The notes beneath the pieces are model-generated. The model did not search any database. It was not told the DNA's origin and worked only from the letters and a program-made list of their open reading frames with translations. Of a DNA stretch of 64,000 bases, positions 45,771 to 54,887 are shown in pieces (positions within the stretch are counted from its first letter, which is position 1; each line of letters begins with the position of its first letter). Made by a program: the position numbers and the translations under genes. Origin of the DNA: Leucobacter aridicollis (GTDB taxonomy: Bacteria > Actinomycetota > Actinomycetes > Actinomycetales > Microbacteriaceae); contig NZ_CP075339.1 in assembly GCF_024399335.1 (NCBI RefSeq), forward strand, positions 3,534,001-3,598,000, in the 5' to 3' direction.

Positions 45771-46799
45771 TCAGTAGTGCATCGTGCGGTCGACTGCTTC
45801 GAGGATACGGTCTGCGTCGGGCAGGAACATTCCCTCGAGCCTGGCAGGCGGGAACGGCACGTCGTAGCCCGAGACGCGTAGCACGGGCGCCTGGAGCGAG
45901 TAGAACGCGTGCTCGGCCACGTGCGCGGCGAGTTCGCTGCCCAAGCTGACGTTGCCCGAAGCCTCCTGCGCAACGACGAGGCGCCCCGTCTTCCGCACTG
46001 ACTCGAGTAGCGGCGCGTAGTCGACTGGCGAGATGCTGCGGAGGTCGACGACCTCGATGCTCGTGCCCTCGGCACGCGCGACCTCGGCGGCCTCAAGCGC
46101 GGCGGTGACCATTGCGCCGAACGCGACGATCGTGCAGTCGGTTCCCTCACGGGCGACCCGGCTGTCGTGCAACTGCGCGGTCGGAGCGGTCGGATCGACC
46201 TCACCCTTCATCCAGTACTTTGCCTTCGGCTCGAAGAACAGCACTGGATCCTGCGACTGGATCGCCTGCTGGATCATCCAGTAGGCGTCGTTTGGCGTTG
46301 AGGGAGCGACGACTCGCAGGCCCGGGGTGTGCGCGAAGTACGCTTCGGGGCTCTCCTGGTGGTGCTCGACGGCGCCGATGTGCCCGCCGTACGGGACGCG
46401 AATGACGATCGGCATCGGCACCTTGCCGTCGTGCCGGTTCGTGATCTTCGCGAGCTGCGTCACGATCTGATTGAACGCGGGGAAGATGAAGCCTTCGAAC
46501 TGGATCTCGATGACCGGACGGTAGCCGCGCATCGCAAGCCCGATGGCGTTGCCGACGATGCCTGCCTCCGCGAGCGGGGTGTCGAGCACGCGCGCCGATC
46601 CAAAATCGGCCTGAAGCTTGTCGGTGACACGGAAGACGCCGCCCAGGGGGCCGATGTCCTCGCCCATGAGCAAGACCTTCTCGTCGGCGGCCATCGCGGC
46701 CCGCAAGCCCTCGTTGATGGCTCGCGCGATCGGCAGCTCCGTGCGCTCGGTGAGCGTCTGGACGCTGGGCGCCGTGGATGTTGCTACTGCACCGGTCAT
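45771..46799 (-). CDS. bkdB: branched-chain 2-oxoacid dehydrogenase E1 beta
   Basis: Transketolase-type subunit of 342 aa: INEGLRAAMAADEKVLLMGEDIGPLGGVFRVTDKLQ, LAEAGIVGNAIGLAMRGYRPVIEIQF and VVDLRSISPVDYAPLLESVRKTGRLVVAQEA. It pairs with E1 alpha to decarboxylate branched 2-oxoacids using thiamine diphosphate. The start overlaps the E1 alpha stop by ATGA. The term bkd rather than pdh rests on its separation into two subunits and similarity to actinobacterial BkdB. Confidence 0.92.
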   Translation of the reverse strand: MTGAVATSTAPSVQTLTERTELPIARAINEGLRAAMAADEKVLLMGEDIGPLGGVFRVTDKLQADFGSARVLDTPLAEAGIVGNAIGLAMRGYRPVIEIQFEGFIFPAFNQIVTQLAKITNRHDGKVPMPIVIRVPYGGHIGAVEHHQESPEAYFAHTPGLRVVAPSTPNDAYWMIQQAIQSQDPVLFFEPKAKYWMKGEVDPTAPTAQLHDSRVAREGTDCTIVAFGAMVTAALEAAEVARAEGTSIEVVDLRSISPVDYAPLLESVRKTGRLVVAQEASGNVSLGSELAAHVAEHAFYSLQAPVLRVSGYDVPFPPARLEGMFLPDADRILEAVDRTMHY

Positions 46800-47983
46800 G
46801 CTGAAATCTCCTCGCCGGCCTCGAATGAAGATTCGTAGCGTTCGAGCCAGGCACGCTGCTCTTCGATGCGCGGGTGCGCCTCGGTGTACACGTTCGCGAA
46901 CATCGAGTCGGCGTCAGGCGGCGGCAACTGCAGGATCGCGTCGCGCACGCGCTTCGCCTCTCGATCGGCGACCTCGGCCACCTCGGCAAAGAATGCGTCG
47001 TCGACTCCCTGCTCACGCAGGTAAGCCTCCATGCGCGCGACCGGGTCGCGATCTCGCCACTCCTCGAGTTCCGACTTCTCACGGTAGCGCGTCGGGTCGT
47101 CACTCGTCGTGTGTGCCCCGATCCGGTAGGTCAGTGCCTCGATGTAGCCCGGGCCTGCCCCCTCGCGCGCGAGGCGCATGAACCTGCGGCCGACGGCGTA
47201 CGCGGCGAGCGGGTCGTTGCCGTCGATCTGCACAGCGCGGATGCCGAAACCGAGTGCGCGGCGGTACAGCGGGGTACGGCTCTGCCGCTCGAACGGCACC
47301 GAGATCGCCCAGCCGTTGTTTTGGACAACGAAGACCGCCGGGGTCTGGTAGCTCGCCGCGAAGATCATAGCTTCGTTCGCGTCGCCCTGGCTCGATGTGC
47401 CATCGCCGTAGAACGCCATTGTCGCTTCGCCTGTCGCGATGCCCCGCTCGCCAGCGTCCATCGCCGCAGTGCCGACCCGGAGCTTCGCGTCGAGCAGCTG
47501 CCCAAGTGCGTATCCGCTCGCGTGCTGCGCCTGCGCGGCAAGCACGAGAGTGTACAGGTGGAAGTTGCCGTTCGCGGGATCCGTGACATCCCACCCGCCG
47601 TGCGTGAAGCCACGGAACAGTTTCAGCAGTTCAACAAAGCTCACGCCGCGCACCTTCGCGACGGTGTGCTCGCGGTATGCGGGGAAGATGTGATCCTGCG
47701 GCTCGGTGGCGTGCGCGAGGCCGACCTGGCAGCCCTCTTGCCCGATGCTTGGAACCCACAGGGCGAGCTGCCCTTGGCGCTGCAGGTGGGTCGCCTCCGT
47801 GTCGAACGCACGGGTTTCGACCATGTCGCGGTACCACTGCTTGAAATCTTCGATACCAACGCCGTCAAGCTCCGCTGCGTAGTCTGCTGCGGAGCTTGAC
47901 GGGGAGTACCGACCTTCGGCGTCTAGGAAGCGAATCGGCTCTGGATCCACCATGTTAACGGCGAGCTTTGGGGTCTGGCTCAT
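46796..47983 (-). CDS. bkdA: branched-chain 2-oxoacid dehydrogenase E1 alpha
   Basis: ThDP-dependent subunit of 395 aa with the ThDP motif region ATMAFYGDGTSSQGDANEAMIFAASYQTPAVFVVQNNGWAIS, the phosphorylation-loop-like YRIGAHTTSDDPTRYR and SIGQEGCQVGLAHA. First gene of the bkdA-bkdB-bkdC-SDR cluster. The ATG at 47983 (MSQTPK) is chosen; a TTG at 47992 is possible. Confidence 0.92.
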   Translation of the reverse strand: MSQTPKLAVNMVDPEPIRFLDAEGRYSPSSSAADYAAELDGVGIEDFKQWYRDMVETRAFDTEATHLQRQGQLALWVPSIGQEGCQVGLAHATEPQDHIFPAYREHTVAKVRGVSFVELLKLFRGFTHGGWDVTDPANGNFHLYTLVLAAQAQHASGYALGQLLDAKLRVGTAAMDAGERGIATGEATMAFYGDGTSSQGDANEAMIFAASYQTPAVFVVQNNGWAISVPFERQSRTPLYRRALGFGIRAVQIDGNDPLAAYAVGRRFMRLAREGAGPGYIEALTYRIGAHTTSDDPTRYREKSELEEWRDRDPVARMEAYLREQGVDDAFFAEVAEVADREAKRVRDAILQLPPPDADSMFANVYTEAHPRIEEQRAWLERYESSFEAGEEISA

Positions 47984-48078
47984 AGTGCTCAAGTGTAGTG
48001 AGAGGGGTCATTCCGACTGGGATATATCAACGTCGGCGCTAGTGGCCGACGCACAGCGATTGCTGCAAGAATTGGTGC

Positions 48079-48486
48079 ATGCGGTCAATCATGCGAGTAC
48101 TTGTCAGCACGTTCGCGCTGTGGCTCACGACGCTCATCGTCGGCGGGTCGGGCCCGCGCGGGTTCTGGATCGAGCCGATCAATGACGACCCGTACTCCCC
48201 CATCATCACGATGCTCCTCGTCGCGCTCGTGTTCGGCCTCGTGAACGGCACGCTCGGCAAGGTCGTGCGCATCGTGTCGATTCCGCTCTACATCATCACG
48301 CTCGGCCTGTTCGGCCTCATCGTGAACGGAATTCTCATCTCGGTCATCGCATGGCTCTCCGGTCTCGCCGGTTTCGGGCTGCACGTCGATGGCTTCTGGT
48401 GGGGTGTACTCGGCGCGATCGTGATGTCGGTGCTCGCGAGCATCATGAACGGTCTGCTCGGCACGAATCGCAAGCGCAAGCGCTAA
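48079..48486 (+). CDS. phage_holin_4_2 (DUF360/PF04020) family small membrane protein
   Basis: Four-helix membrane protein of 135 aa: LVSTFALWLTTLIVGG, IITMLLVALVFGLVNGTLGKVVRIVSIPLYIITLGLFGLIVNGILI and WWGVLGAIVMSVLASIMNGLLG. The family is common on actinobacterial chromosomes and, despite its name, is not evidence of a prophage. The C-terminus is basic (NRKRKR). An ATG at 48091 is an alternative start. Function unknown. Confidence 0.85.
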   Translation: MRSIMRVLVSTFALWLTTLIVGGSGPRGFWIEPINDDPYSPIITMLLVALVFGLVNGTLGKVVRIVSIPLYIITLGLFGLIVNGILISVIAWLSGLAGFGLHVDGFWWGVLGAIVMSVLASIMNGLLGTNRKRKR

Positions 48487-48819
48487 CGACCGCCCCGCTG
48501 ATGACACGGGGTCATCGGCGACACCTCGAGGCCCGCGATTGAACGTCGCGCGGCGCTGTTCGGCGCGCCCTCCGACACGGAGTCACACGAAACCGCGCGA
48601 AGTTTTCCACACCGTATCCACAACCACTCCACAACCTATCCACCGACTTATCAACAGGGTGTTGAACAGCTCGAACCCTTATTACACAACGATAATTACA
48701 CCGTTGTCATTCGATCTGTGCATAGTTATCCACATTCGCGATCCCGTGAAATGTGCACAGTTGCCCTCATGGGAGAATGGTCGGGTACGTTCACCCGCAA
48801 CTCACACAACGGAGAACCC
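48487..48819. other. gene-free region upstream of purB holding a DnaA-box cluster
   Basis: No gene is present in this 333-base stretch. It is unusually AT-rich in 48600-48760 and contains DnaA-box-like 9-mers: TTTTCCACA 48603-48611, GTATCCACA 48614-48622, CTATCCACC 48636-48644, TTATCAACA 48648-48656 and a perfect TTATCCACA 48726-48734. All have the same orientation. They precede purB. Confidence 0.75.
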
Positions 48820-50199
48820 ATGACCAGCCTGCCCCCGCAGCCCATCAGCCCCCTCGACGGACGCTATCGGAAGGCGGTCGAAGGGCTTGGCGACACCCTC
48901 TCCGAGGCCGGGCTGAACAAGGCTCGCGTACACGTCGAGGTCGAATGGCTCGCCTACCTGACCACGCACTCGCTACTCGGTGGGACACCGATGGGCGACG
49001 CGCAGCTCGCAGCATTGCGCGAGTGGGCGCAGAACTTCGGCCAGGCCGAGATCGACGAGCTAGCCGAGACCGAGAAGACCACCCAGCACGACGTGAAGGC
49101 CGTGGAGTATCTCGTCCGAGCACGTCTCGAGGCGCAGGGACTCGGTCACCTCGCAGAGCTCACCCACGTGTGCTGCACGAGTGAAGACATCAACAACCTC
49201 TCGTACGCGCTTACCGTCAAGCAGGCTGTCGCAGACGTGTGGCGCCCGAAGTTCGTCGCAGTCATCGACGAACTCGAGCGCCAGGCTCAGAACTACAAAG
49301 ACCTCGCGATGATGAGCCGCACGCATGGCCAGCCTGCGACCCCCACCACGCTTGGCAAGGAGCTTGCGGTCTTCGTACACAGGCTCCGCCGCCAGCTGCG
49401 CCAGATCGATCAGATCGAGTACCTCGGGAAATTCTCGGGCGCGACGGGCACGTTCGCAGCGCACCTCGCTGCAGACCCGAGTGCTGACTGGGAAACGATC
49501 TCCCGCGAGTTCGTCGAGGGGCTTGGCCTGACCTGGAACCCACTCACGACCCAGATCGAGTCACACGACTGGCAGGCCGAGCTCTACTCGCGCATGGCGC
49601 ACGCCAACCGCATCCTGCACAACCTTGCGACAGACGTGTGGAGCTACATCTCGATCGGCTACTTCCGCCAGACCCCCGTCGCGGGCGCGACGGGCTCCTC
49701 GACGATGCCGCACAAGGTCAATCCGATCCGGTTCGAGAACGCCGAGGCCAACCTGGAGCTCTCCAACGCGCTGCTCGACTCGCTCGCAGAGACGCTCGTC
49801 ACGAGCCGCTGGCAGCGCGACCTCACCGATTCGTCGGCGCAGCGCAACATTGGCGTCGCGTTCGGGCATTCGGTGCTCGCACTCGACAACATCCTCAAGG
49901 GGCTCGGACAGATCGACGCGGCCCCCGAGGTACTTGCGGCGGATCTCGACGCGAACTGGGAGGTACTCGGCGAGGCGATTCAGACAGTGATCCGCGCGGA
50001 GGTGACCGCAGGCCGCTCCACGATCAGCGACCCGTACGCCGCGCTCAAGGATCTCACACGGGGCCGCCGCATCGGCCAGGCCGAGCTCGTCGTGTTCGTT
50101 CAGGGCCTCGAAATCGGAGACGAGGCGAAGCAGCGCCTGCTCGCGCTCACGCCCGCAGGCTACGTCGGCAGCGCGGCACAACTTCTCAGCTACCTCTGA
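48820..50199 (+). CDS. purB: adenylosuccinate lyase
   Basis: Fumarase/aspartase-superfamily lyase of 459 aa acting twice in purine synthesis. It has the long-form N-terminus PISPLDGRYRKAVEGLGDTLSEAGL, THVCCTSEDINN, SRTHGQPATPTTLGKE and the family signature GSSTMPHKVNPIRFEN. The ATG at 48820 has a GGAG 6 nt upstream; the reading to 48718 crosses the DnaA-box region and is not used. Confidence 0.95.
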   Translation: MTSLPPQPISPLDGRYRKAVEGLGDTLSEAGLNKARVHVEVEWLAYLTTHSLLGGTPMGDAQLAALREWAQNFGQAEIDELAETEKTTQHDVKAVEYLVRARLEAQGLGHLAELTHVCCTSEDINNLSYALTVKQAVADVWRPKFVAVIDELERQAQNYKDLAMMSRTHGQPATPTTLGKELAVFVHRLRRQLRQIDQIEYLGKFSGATGTFAAHLAADPSADWETISREFVEGLGLTWNPLTTQIESHDWQAELYSRMAHANRILHNLATDVWSYISIGYFRQTPVAGATGSSTMPHKVNPIRFENAEANLELSNALLDSLAETLVTSRWQRDLTDSSAQRNIGVAFGHSVLALDNILKGLGQIDAAPEVLAADLDANWEVLGEAIQTVIRAEVTAGRSTISDPYAALKDLTRGRRIGQAELVVFVQGLEIGDEAKQRLLALTPAGYVGSAAQLLSYL

Positions 50200-50245
50200 C
50201 GCGGTGAGGCTTGCCGGTGTCCCGGCTCTGCGCCAGGGTTGAAGT

Positions 50246-51091
50246 ATGAGTCAGCAGGCACGCTTTGAACGCGAACGCACGATGTACCGGTTTACCGCAC
50301 GCGAAGTTACGGTGCAGGCCATCTCGCGGCCAGTACCGGCGATCGCTCGCGTGACGCTCGCCGGGCCCGACCTGTATGACTTCGAGTCGACGGGGCCCGG
50401 CGACCACGCGAAGATCTTCTTCCCGCACCCCTTCACGGGAGAACTCGTCGCACCCGTCGCGGCTGGCCCCGGCGAGGACGGTATCGTCCGGCCCGACGGC
50501 CAGACGTTCGGCCGCGACTTCACGCCGCTCAACGTTCGGGATGAAGCCGGAGGGCGCGTCTTCGACCTTGACTTCTTCCTGCACGACGACCCCGGACCGG
50601 CATCCGCGTGGGCGGAGCGCGCAGCGGTCGGAGACCGCATCGTCGTCGTCGGGCCACGCGGCACCCAGAGCGTTCCGACGGGCATCGCGTCACTGCTCTG
50701 CCTCGTTGATCCGACTGCGCTGCCCGCAACCGTACGCTGGATCAACGCGCTGCCCGAGGACACTGAGGTCGAGGTGATCGCCGACGTCGACTACGACGCC
50801 CTCGACTGGGTAGAAGAGTACCTCCGCGAGGGAACCGGACGCGAAATCCTCGTGCGCGAGCCGCTCGGTGGCCTCGATCAGGCCCTGCTCGACAGCGAGA
50901 TCACGGACGAGACCTTCGTGTTCGCCGCCGGTGATGCGAACCGCCTCATCCCGCTCCGGCGCGTGATCCGCGACGAGCTCGGGCTCCCCCGCGCGCAGTA
51001 CCAGATCAGCGGCTATTGGCGGCGTGGTGAGGCGAACTTCGACCATCACGGGCCGATCGACCCGAGCGATCCGGAGTCGATCGAGGACTAG
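50246..51091 (+). CDS. siderophore-interacting (ferric-siderophore reductase) protein
   Basis: SIP-family flavin reductase of 281 aa: FAD-binding part with ARVTLAGPDLYDFESTGPGDHAKIFFP and VRDEAGGRVFDLDFFLHDDPGPASAWAERAAVGDRIVVVGPRG, then the NAD(P)-binding SIP domain ending in the family motif YQISGYWRRGEANFDHHGP. It reduces Fe(III)-siderophores in the cytosol. No iron transporter or DtxR box was recognised beside it. Confidence 0.9.
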   Translation: MSQQARFERERTMYRFTAREVTVQAISRPVPAIARVTLAGPDLYDFESTGPGDHAKIFFPHPFTGELVAPVAAGPGEDGIVRPDGQTFGRDFTPLNVRDEAGGRVFDLDFFLHDDPGPASAWAERAAVGDRIVVVGPRGTQSVPTGIASLLCLVDPTALPATVRWINALPEDTEVEVIADVDYDALDWVEEYLREGTGREILVREPLGGLDQALLDSEITDETFVFAAGDANRLIPLRRVIRDELGLPRAQYQISGYWRRGEANFDHHGPIDPSDPESIED

Positions 51092-51110
51092 CCGCTCCCG
51101 CGCAGACAGA

Positions 51111-51146
51111 GGCCCGGGGTGTCCGCAGACGCAGACGCCCCGGGCC
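51111..51146. terminator. bidirectional terminator
   Basis: Arms GGCCCGGGG (51111-51119) and CCCCGGGCC (51138-51146) form a 9-bp all-GC stem between the convergent SIP gene and the minus-strand small membrane protein. It is followed by AATTT on the plus strand. Confidence 0.65.
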
Positions 51147-51167
51147 AATTTCTGCTCAGCGTGTGGC

Positions 51168-51452
51168 CTAGTGCCAGTCGCCCTCGGGCTTCTTCAGGTC
51201 CTTGCGAGCCTCGAGGTCTTCGTCGCTGGGCTTGCCGCCGAGGCCGAGCAGGGCCACGAACAGCAGCGACACGATGAACGCGATGGCTGTAAAGATGAGG
51301 GCGAGCACGATGGAGCGCGACGCCATGAGGACGATGAGACCCGCGAACACCGCGAGCACTCCCGAGAAGCCCAGTAGTTCGAGGGGCTTGAGGCGATCAC
51401 GACGCGACGGGTTCATCGGTTCCTGGGGCGTGTGGTCTGAGGGGTTAGTCAT
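51168..51452 (-). CDS. small two-helix membrane protein of unknown function
   Basis: Product of 94 aa with a polar N-terminus (DHTPQEPMNPSRRDRLKPLE), two membrane segments (LLGFSGVLAVFAGLIVLMASRS and IVLALIFTAIAFIVSLLFVALLG) and an acidic tail (KPSDEDLEARKDLKKPEG). I know of similar uncharacterised proteins in Microbacteriaceae but cannot give a function. It is convergent with the SIP gene and 49 bp downstream of the next membrane protein. Confidence 0.75.
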   Translation of the reverse strand: MTNPSDHTPQEPMNPSRRDRLKPLELLGFSGVLAVFAGLIVLMASRSIVLALIFTAIAFIVSLLFVALLGLGGKPSDEDLEARKDLKKPEGDWH

Positions 51453-51501
51453 CGGTCGCTTTCTACGATTCGGCTAGGACATTGGCGGCGTGCAGATCCG
51501 C

Positions 51502-52092
51502 CTAGGCATTGACAGTCGACCCCTGGTTCAGCGGGTCGGCGTCGGCTGCGGTTCGCGTGTCGAACGACGCGATCCCGAGGAAGACTCCGGCAATGATTGC
51601 GTACGCGCCGAAGAACCCAATCACGGCGACGAGGTCTCCCCGCGCAAGCAGCACGGTCACGGCGAGCAGAATGCCTGCCGCCCCAATGAGCGCAGCATCC
51701 TGCCGCGTTCCCGGCTGCACGACCATGGCGACAAACTCGAGCAGGGCAGTCACCAGTGCCCAGGCCGCAATCACGACAGCGAACGCGAGCTCGGTGCTGA
51801 GCACTGTGAGAAAGACCGCCGCGGCAACCGAGATAGTCCCAAGCGCGACCGCGATGGCGCCGCCGCCGCGCGCGCGACGCTGAAGCGCCTCGACAATGTG
51901 CACGATCCCGATCGCGACAAGGGCCGCGACAACGACCGCGAGGTCAAAGGCGAATCGTTCGTGGAAAGTCGCGCTGAAAGTAACGACGAGACCAACGGTG
52001 AGCAAGAGCACAGCTCGAAGGACGCGTACCCATTTCGGTGGGAGGAGTGCCGTGCCTGACGGTCGCGATACGGTGCCTTCGGCGATTGACAT
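51502..52092 (-). CDS. HdeD/DUF308-like membrane protein of unknown function
   Basis: Membrane protein of 196 aa with about six hydrophobic segments (VLRAVLLLTVGLVVTFSA, LAVVVAALVAIGIVHIVEAL, IAVALGTISVAAAVFLTVLS, LAFAVVIAAWALVTALLEFVAM, AALIGAAGILLAVTVLLA, LVAVIGFFGAYAIIAGVFLGIAS). The segment pattern and closing AYAIIAGVFLGIASF are reminiscent of DUF308/HdeD. Role unknown. Confidence 0.75.
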   Translation of the reverse strand: MSIAEGTVSRPSGTALLPPKWVRVLRAVLLLTVGLVVTFSATFHERFAFDLAVVVAALVAIGIVHIVEALQRRARGGGAIAVALGTISVAAAVFLTVLSTELAFAVVIAAWALVTALLEFVAMVVQPGTRQDAALIGAAGILLAVTVLLARGDLVAVIGFFGAYAIIAGVFLGIASFDTRTAADADPLNQGSTVNA

Positions 52093-52158
52093 TGTGCTCC
52101 CTCCCTGCCTCGTGGATTGTATCTTGTCTCGCTGCGAAAGATCGTGGGAGCGAGCTCG

Positions 52159-53535
52159 CTACATTCCCTGGGGCATGTCCTGGAAGCGCGAGTAGTGGCC
52201 CTGGAAGGCAACGGTGACAGTGCCGGTGGGCCCGTTACGCTGCTTCGCCAGAATGAAGTCAGCCTCGCCAGCGCGCGGATGGTCGCGGTCGCTTGCAGCC
52301 TCACGGTGAAGCAGGATCACCATGTCGGCGTCTTGCTCGAGCGAGCCCGACTCGCGAAGGTCGCTGATCGCGGGCATCTTGTCGGCACGCTGCTCAGACG
52401 CACGGTTGAGCTGGGACAGCGCGATGACCGGGACGTCAAGCTCTTTCGAGAGCAGCTTCAGCGCACGCGAGAACTCGCTGACCTCCTGCTGTCGGCTCTC
52501 AACTTTCTTACCGCTTGACAGCAGCTGCAGGTAGTCAATGACGACCATCTTGAGGCCGTGCTGCTGCTTCAGCCGTCGGCACTTCGCACGGATCTCAACG
52601 AGCGTGAGGTTCGGGCTGTCGTCAATGTACAGCGGCGACTCTGAGATGCGCGCCTGCGTGGCCGCGAGCTTTTGGAAGTCGCGGCTGTCGAGGGCGCCCT
52701 TACGCAGGGTCTGCATCGGGATGGAAGCTTCGGCCGCGAGCAAACGCATCGCGATCTCGGCGCGACCCATCTCGAGCGAGAAGAAGACCGTCGGAGCCAG
52801 GGCGTGCACGGAGGCGTGGCGGGCCACGTCGAGCGCAAGCGTTGACTTACCCATCGCGGGTCGCGCGGCGATGATGATCATCTGGCCGCCGGCAAAACCA
52901 TTCGTCATCGCATCGAGCTCGCTGAAGCCGGTTGGCACTCCGAGCATGCCGTCTGGCTGCGAGGTCGCCTTGTGGATCTCCTCCATCGCGGCATCCACTG
53001 CGAGCGAGAGCGGCACGTAGTCTTCGCTCTGCGACTCACCCGTGACGCCATAAATCTCTGACTGGGCGACATTCACAAGGTCGAGAGCTTCACCCTCGCC
53101 CGCGTATCCCATCTGCACGATGCGGGTACCGGCCTCGACGAGGCGGCGAAGGAGCGCCTTCTCGCCCACGATGTCCGCATAGAAACCCGCGTTGGCGGCG
53201 GTCGGAACGATGCTCGTCAGTGTGTGGAGGTACTCGGCGCCACCCGCCCGCTGCAGATCGCCAGACTTTGAAAGCGCGTCGGTGACGGTGATAACGTCGG
53301 TCGGCTCGCCCTGGGAGTAAAGCGACAGCACCGACTCGTAGATAACTTCGTGCTTTGGCACGTAGAAGTCTGAGCCGCGCAGCACACCAGTGACGTCAGC
53401 CACAGCGTCCTTGGACAGCAGCATGCCACCGATCGCGCTCTGCTCCGCGAGCAGGTCGTATGGCGGGGTGCGCTCGTAATCGCCGCCGCGCTGTTCTTCG
53501 TCAGGCGACGCGATACCCAGGTGTGCGATGGACAA
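52159..53535 (-). CDS. dnaB: replicative DNA helicase
   Basis: Hexameric helicase of 458 aa. The N-terminal domain begins PPYDLLAEQSAIGGMLLSKDAVADV. The RecA-like core has Walker A ARPAMGKSTLALD, LEMGRAEIAMRLLAAEA, KMVVIDYLQLLSS and LSQLNRASEQRADKMPAISDLRESGSLEQDADMV. There is no intein. The TTG start at 53535 has AAGGAG 9 nt upstream. A dense DnaA-box cluster lies 107-310 bp before the start. Confidence 0.95.
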   Translation of the reverse strand: MSIAHLGIASPDEEQRGGDYERTPPYDLLAEQSAIGGMLLSKDAVADVTGVLRGSDFYVPKHEVIYESVLSLYSQGEPTDVITVTDALSKSGDLQRAGGAEYLHTLTSIVPTAANAGFYADIVGEKALLRRLVEAGTRIVQMGYAGEGEALDLVNVAQSEIYGVTGESQSEDYVPLSLAVDAAMEEIHKATSQPDGMLGVPTGFSELDAMTNGFAGGQMIIIAARPAMGKSTLALDVARHASVHALAPTVFFSLEMGRAEIAMRLLAAEASIPMQTLRKGALDSRDFQKLAATQARISESPLYIDDSPNLTLVEIRAKCRRLKQQHGLKMVVIDYLQLLSSGKKVESRQQEVSEFSRALKLLSKELDVPVIALSQLNRASEQRADKMPAISDLRESGSLEQDADMVILLHREAASDRDHPRAGEADFILAKQRNGPTGTVTVAFQGHYSRFQDMPQGM

Positions 53536-54110
53536 GCTGTATTGCTCCTTCGGTGAGGCCTAACCTCGTTACCTTCTGATGACATACCAGACCTCAGACA
53601 TTCACCGTAGGTGCAGTGTCCGTATGGCTCAAATGCGCGGGTTGTCCACCTGTGGATAACCATGTGGAGAAGCGACGAAGAATCGCCAGAACTTGTCCAC
53701 ACGAGTGGGGATAACTTGTGGACAGATTCTCGACTTTTCCCGAAACCCGCCGTCTGATCTGGGGTTTATTGTTTCCACACAATCAAAGTTATTCAACCTT
53801 AAAGTACAACTTGAATGTTGCCGGAACTCCGGGCGTGTGGACAACTCTGTCCGCCAATTGGGAAGGTGCAGCGTGCTGCAGCTGTGGACCGCAACGCGCG
53901 CTGTTCACGAAGCGTTCATCGGCGCCAACGCGCGCCACAAGGCCCGTTCAGCGGCCCAGAAGAGGCCCGCTAGGGCTGACCACCAGAAACGCCGCCAGAA
54001 GGCGTACAGGGCGCCGTGTACGGACCTCGGCATCTGGGGAACTCACCTCACACAACAAAGCGGGGCCGGTTCCAAAATGGAACCGGCCCCGCTTGTGAGC
54101 GTGAAAACGC
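53536..54110. other. gene-free dnaB leader with oriC-like DnaA-box cluster and AT-rich stretch
   Basis: No gene in this 575-base stretch. DnaA-type 9-mers are TTGTCCACC 53642-53650 (+), TGTGGATAA 53651-53659 (perfect, minus strand), TTGTCCACA 53693-53701 (perfect, +), TGGGGATAA 53706-53714 (-), TGTGGACAG 53717-53725 (-) and TGTGGACAA 53836-53844 (perfect, -). GTTTCCACA 53771-53779 and TGTGGACCG 53884-53892 are weaker. Between the clusters 53764-53820 is strikingly AT-rich. Confidence 0.8.
54058..54094. terminator. terminator of the rpsF-ssb-rpsR-rplI operon
   Basis: A perfect 17-bp stem (54058-54074 and 54078-54094) with an AAA loop ends 16 bp after the rplI stop on the minus strand. It is one of the strongest hairpins in the window and also separates this operon from the dnaB control region. 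Confidence 0.88.
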
Positions 54111-54560
54111 TTAGCGCTGCGTGATGACCTGGAGGGTCACCTCTGCGTCGACACCCTCGTGAAGGTGGATCGTCGCCTTGTACTCGCCGGTCGACTTGAT
54201 CGACGGAAGCGAGATCTTGCGCTTGTCGACCTCGCCAATGCCAGCCTCTGACACGGCAGCTGCAACTGCAGCCGGCTTGATTGCGCCGAAGAGTCGCCCG
54301 CCAACCCCAGCCTTGGAGTGGAGACGGATCTTGCCAGCCTCGAGCGACGCCTTGAGTGCCTGCGCGTCCTCAACCGAAGCGAGAGCGCGTGCCTCGCGAG
54401 CAGCCTGCAGCTGTGCAACCTGAGCCGCGCCACCGCGGGTCCAGTGCACTGCGTAGCCCTGCGGTACGAGGTAGTTGCGAGCGTAGCCAGTCTTGACGTC
54501 TACGACGTCACCGGCAGAACCGAGGCCACGGACCTCGTGCGTGAGAATTACTTTCGCCAT
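54111..54560 (-). CDS. rplI: 50S ribosomal protein L9
   Basis: L9 of 149 aa: the N-domain [37 protein letters not shown] with the L9 signature, a long connecting helix and the C-domain [32 protein letters not shown]. Last gene of the ribosomal/ssb operon, 12 bp after rpsR. Confidence 0.97.
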   Translation of the reverse strand: MAKVILTHEVRGLGSAGDVVDVKTGYARNYLVPQGYAVHWTRGGAAQVAQLQAAREARALASVEDAQALKASLEAGKIRLHSKAGVGGRLFGAIKPAAVAAAVSEAGIGEVDKRKISLPSIKSTGEYKATIHLHEGVDAEVTLQVITQR

Positions 54561-54572
54561 GATGCTCTCTCC

Positions 54573-54833
54573 TTAGCGGCCGGAACCGGCGTAGGGGAGG
54601 AGAGCCATCTCGCGGGCATTCTTCACTGCCTTCGCGATCAAACGCTGCTCCTGAACGGATACGCCGGTGATGCGGCGGGCGCGGATCTTTCCACGCTCTG
54701 AAATGAACTTGCGAAGCGTCTGGACGTCCTTGTAATCAATGACGCCAACGGTCTGCTTCTTTGCGGGTGCTGCCGCCTTCGCGTTCTTGCCGCGAGCCGG
54801 CTTGCGGCTTGCACCGCTTGACTTGCCTGCCAT
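54573..54833 (-). CDS. rpsR: 30S ribosomal protein S18
   Basis: S18 of 86 aa with the core [50 protein letters not shown] and a Lys/Ala-rich N-terminus. It lacks the zinc-ribbon cysteines of the C+ paralogue, so it is the zinc-independent form. Confidence 0.97.
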   Translation of the reverse strand: MAGKSSGASRKPARGKNAKAAAPAKKQTVGVIDYKDVQTLRKFISERGKIRARRITGVSVQEQRLIAKAVKNAREMALLPYAGSGR

Positions 54834-54887
54834 GTTGGTCTCTTTTCGTAATGCGTCCCGGTACGCGCCCGGAACAAAATTGCTGTC

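Noticed and set aside
48079..48486. Possible prophage because of the holin-family match
   Set aside because: The family is a common chromosomal membrane protein in actinobacteria and no phage genes are nearby.
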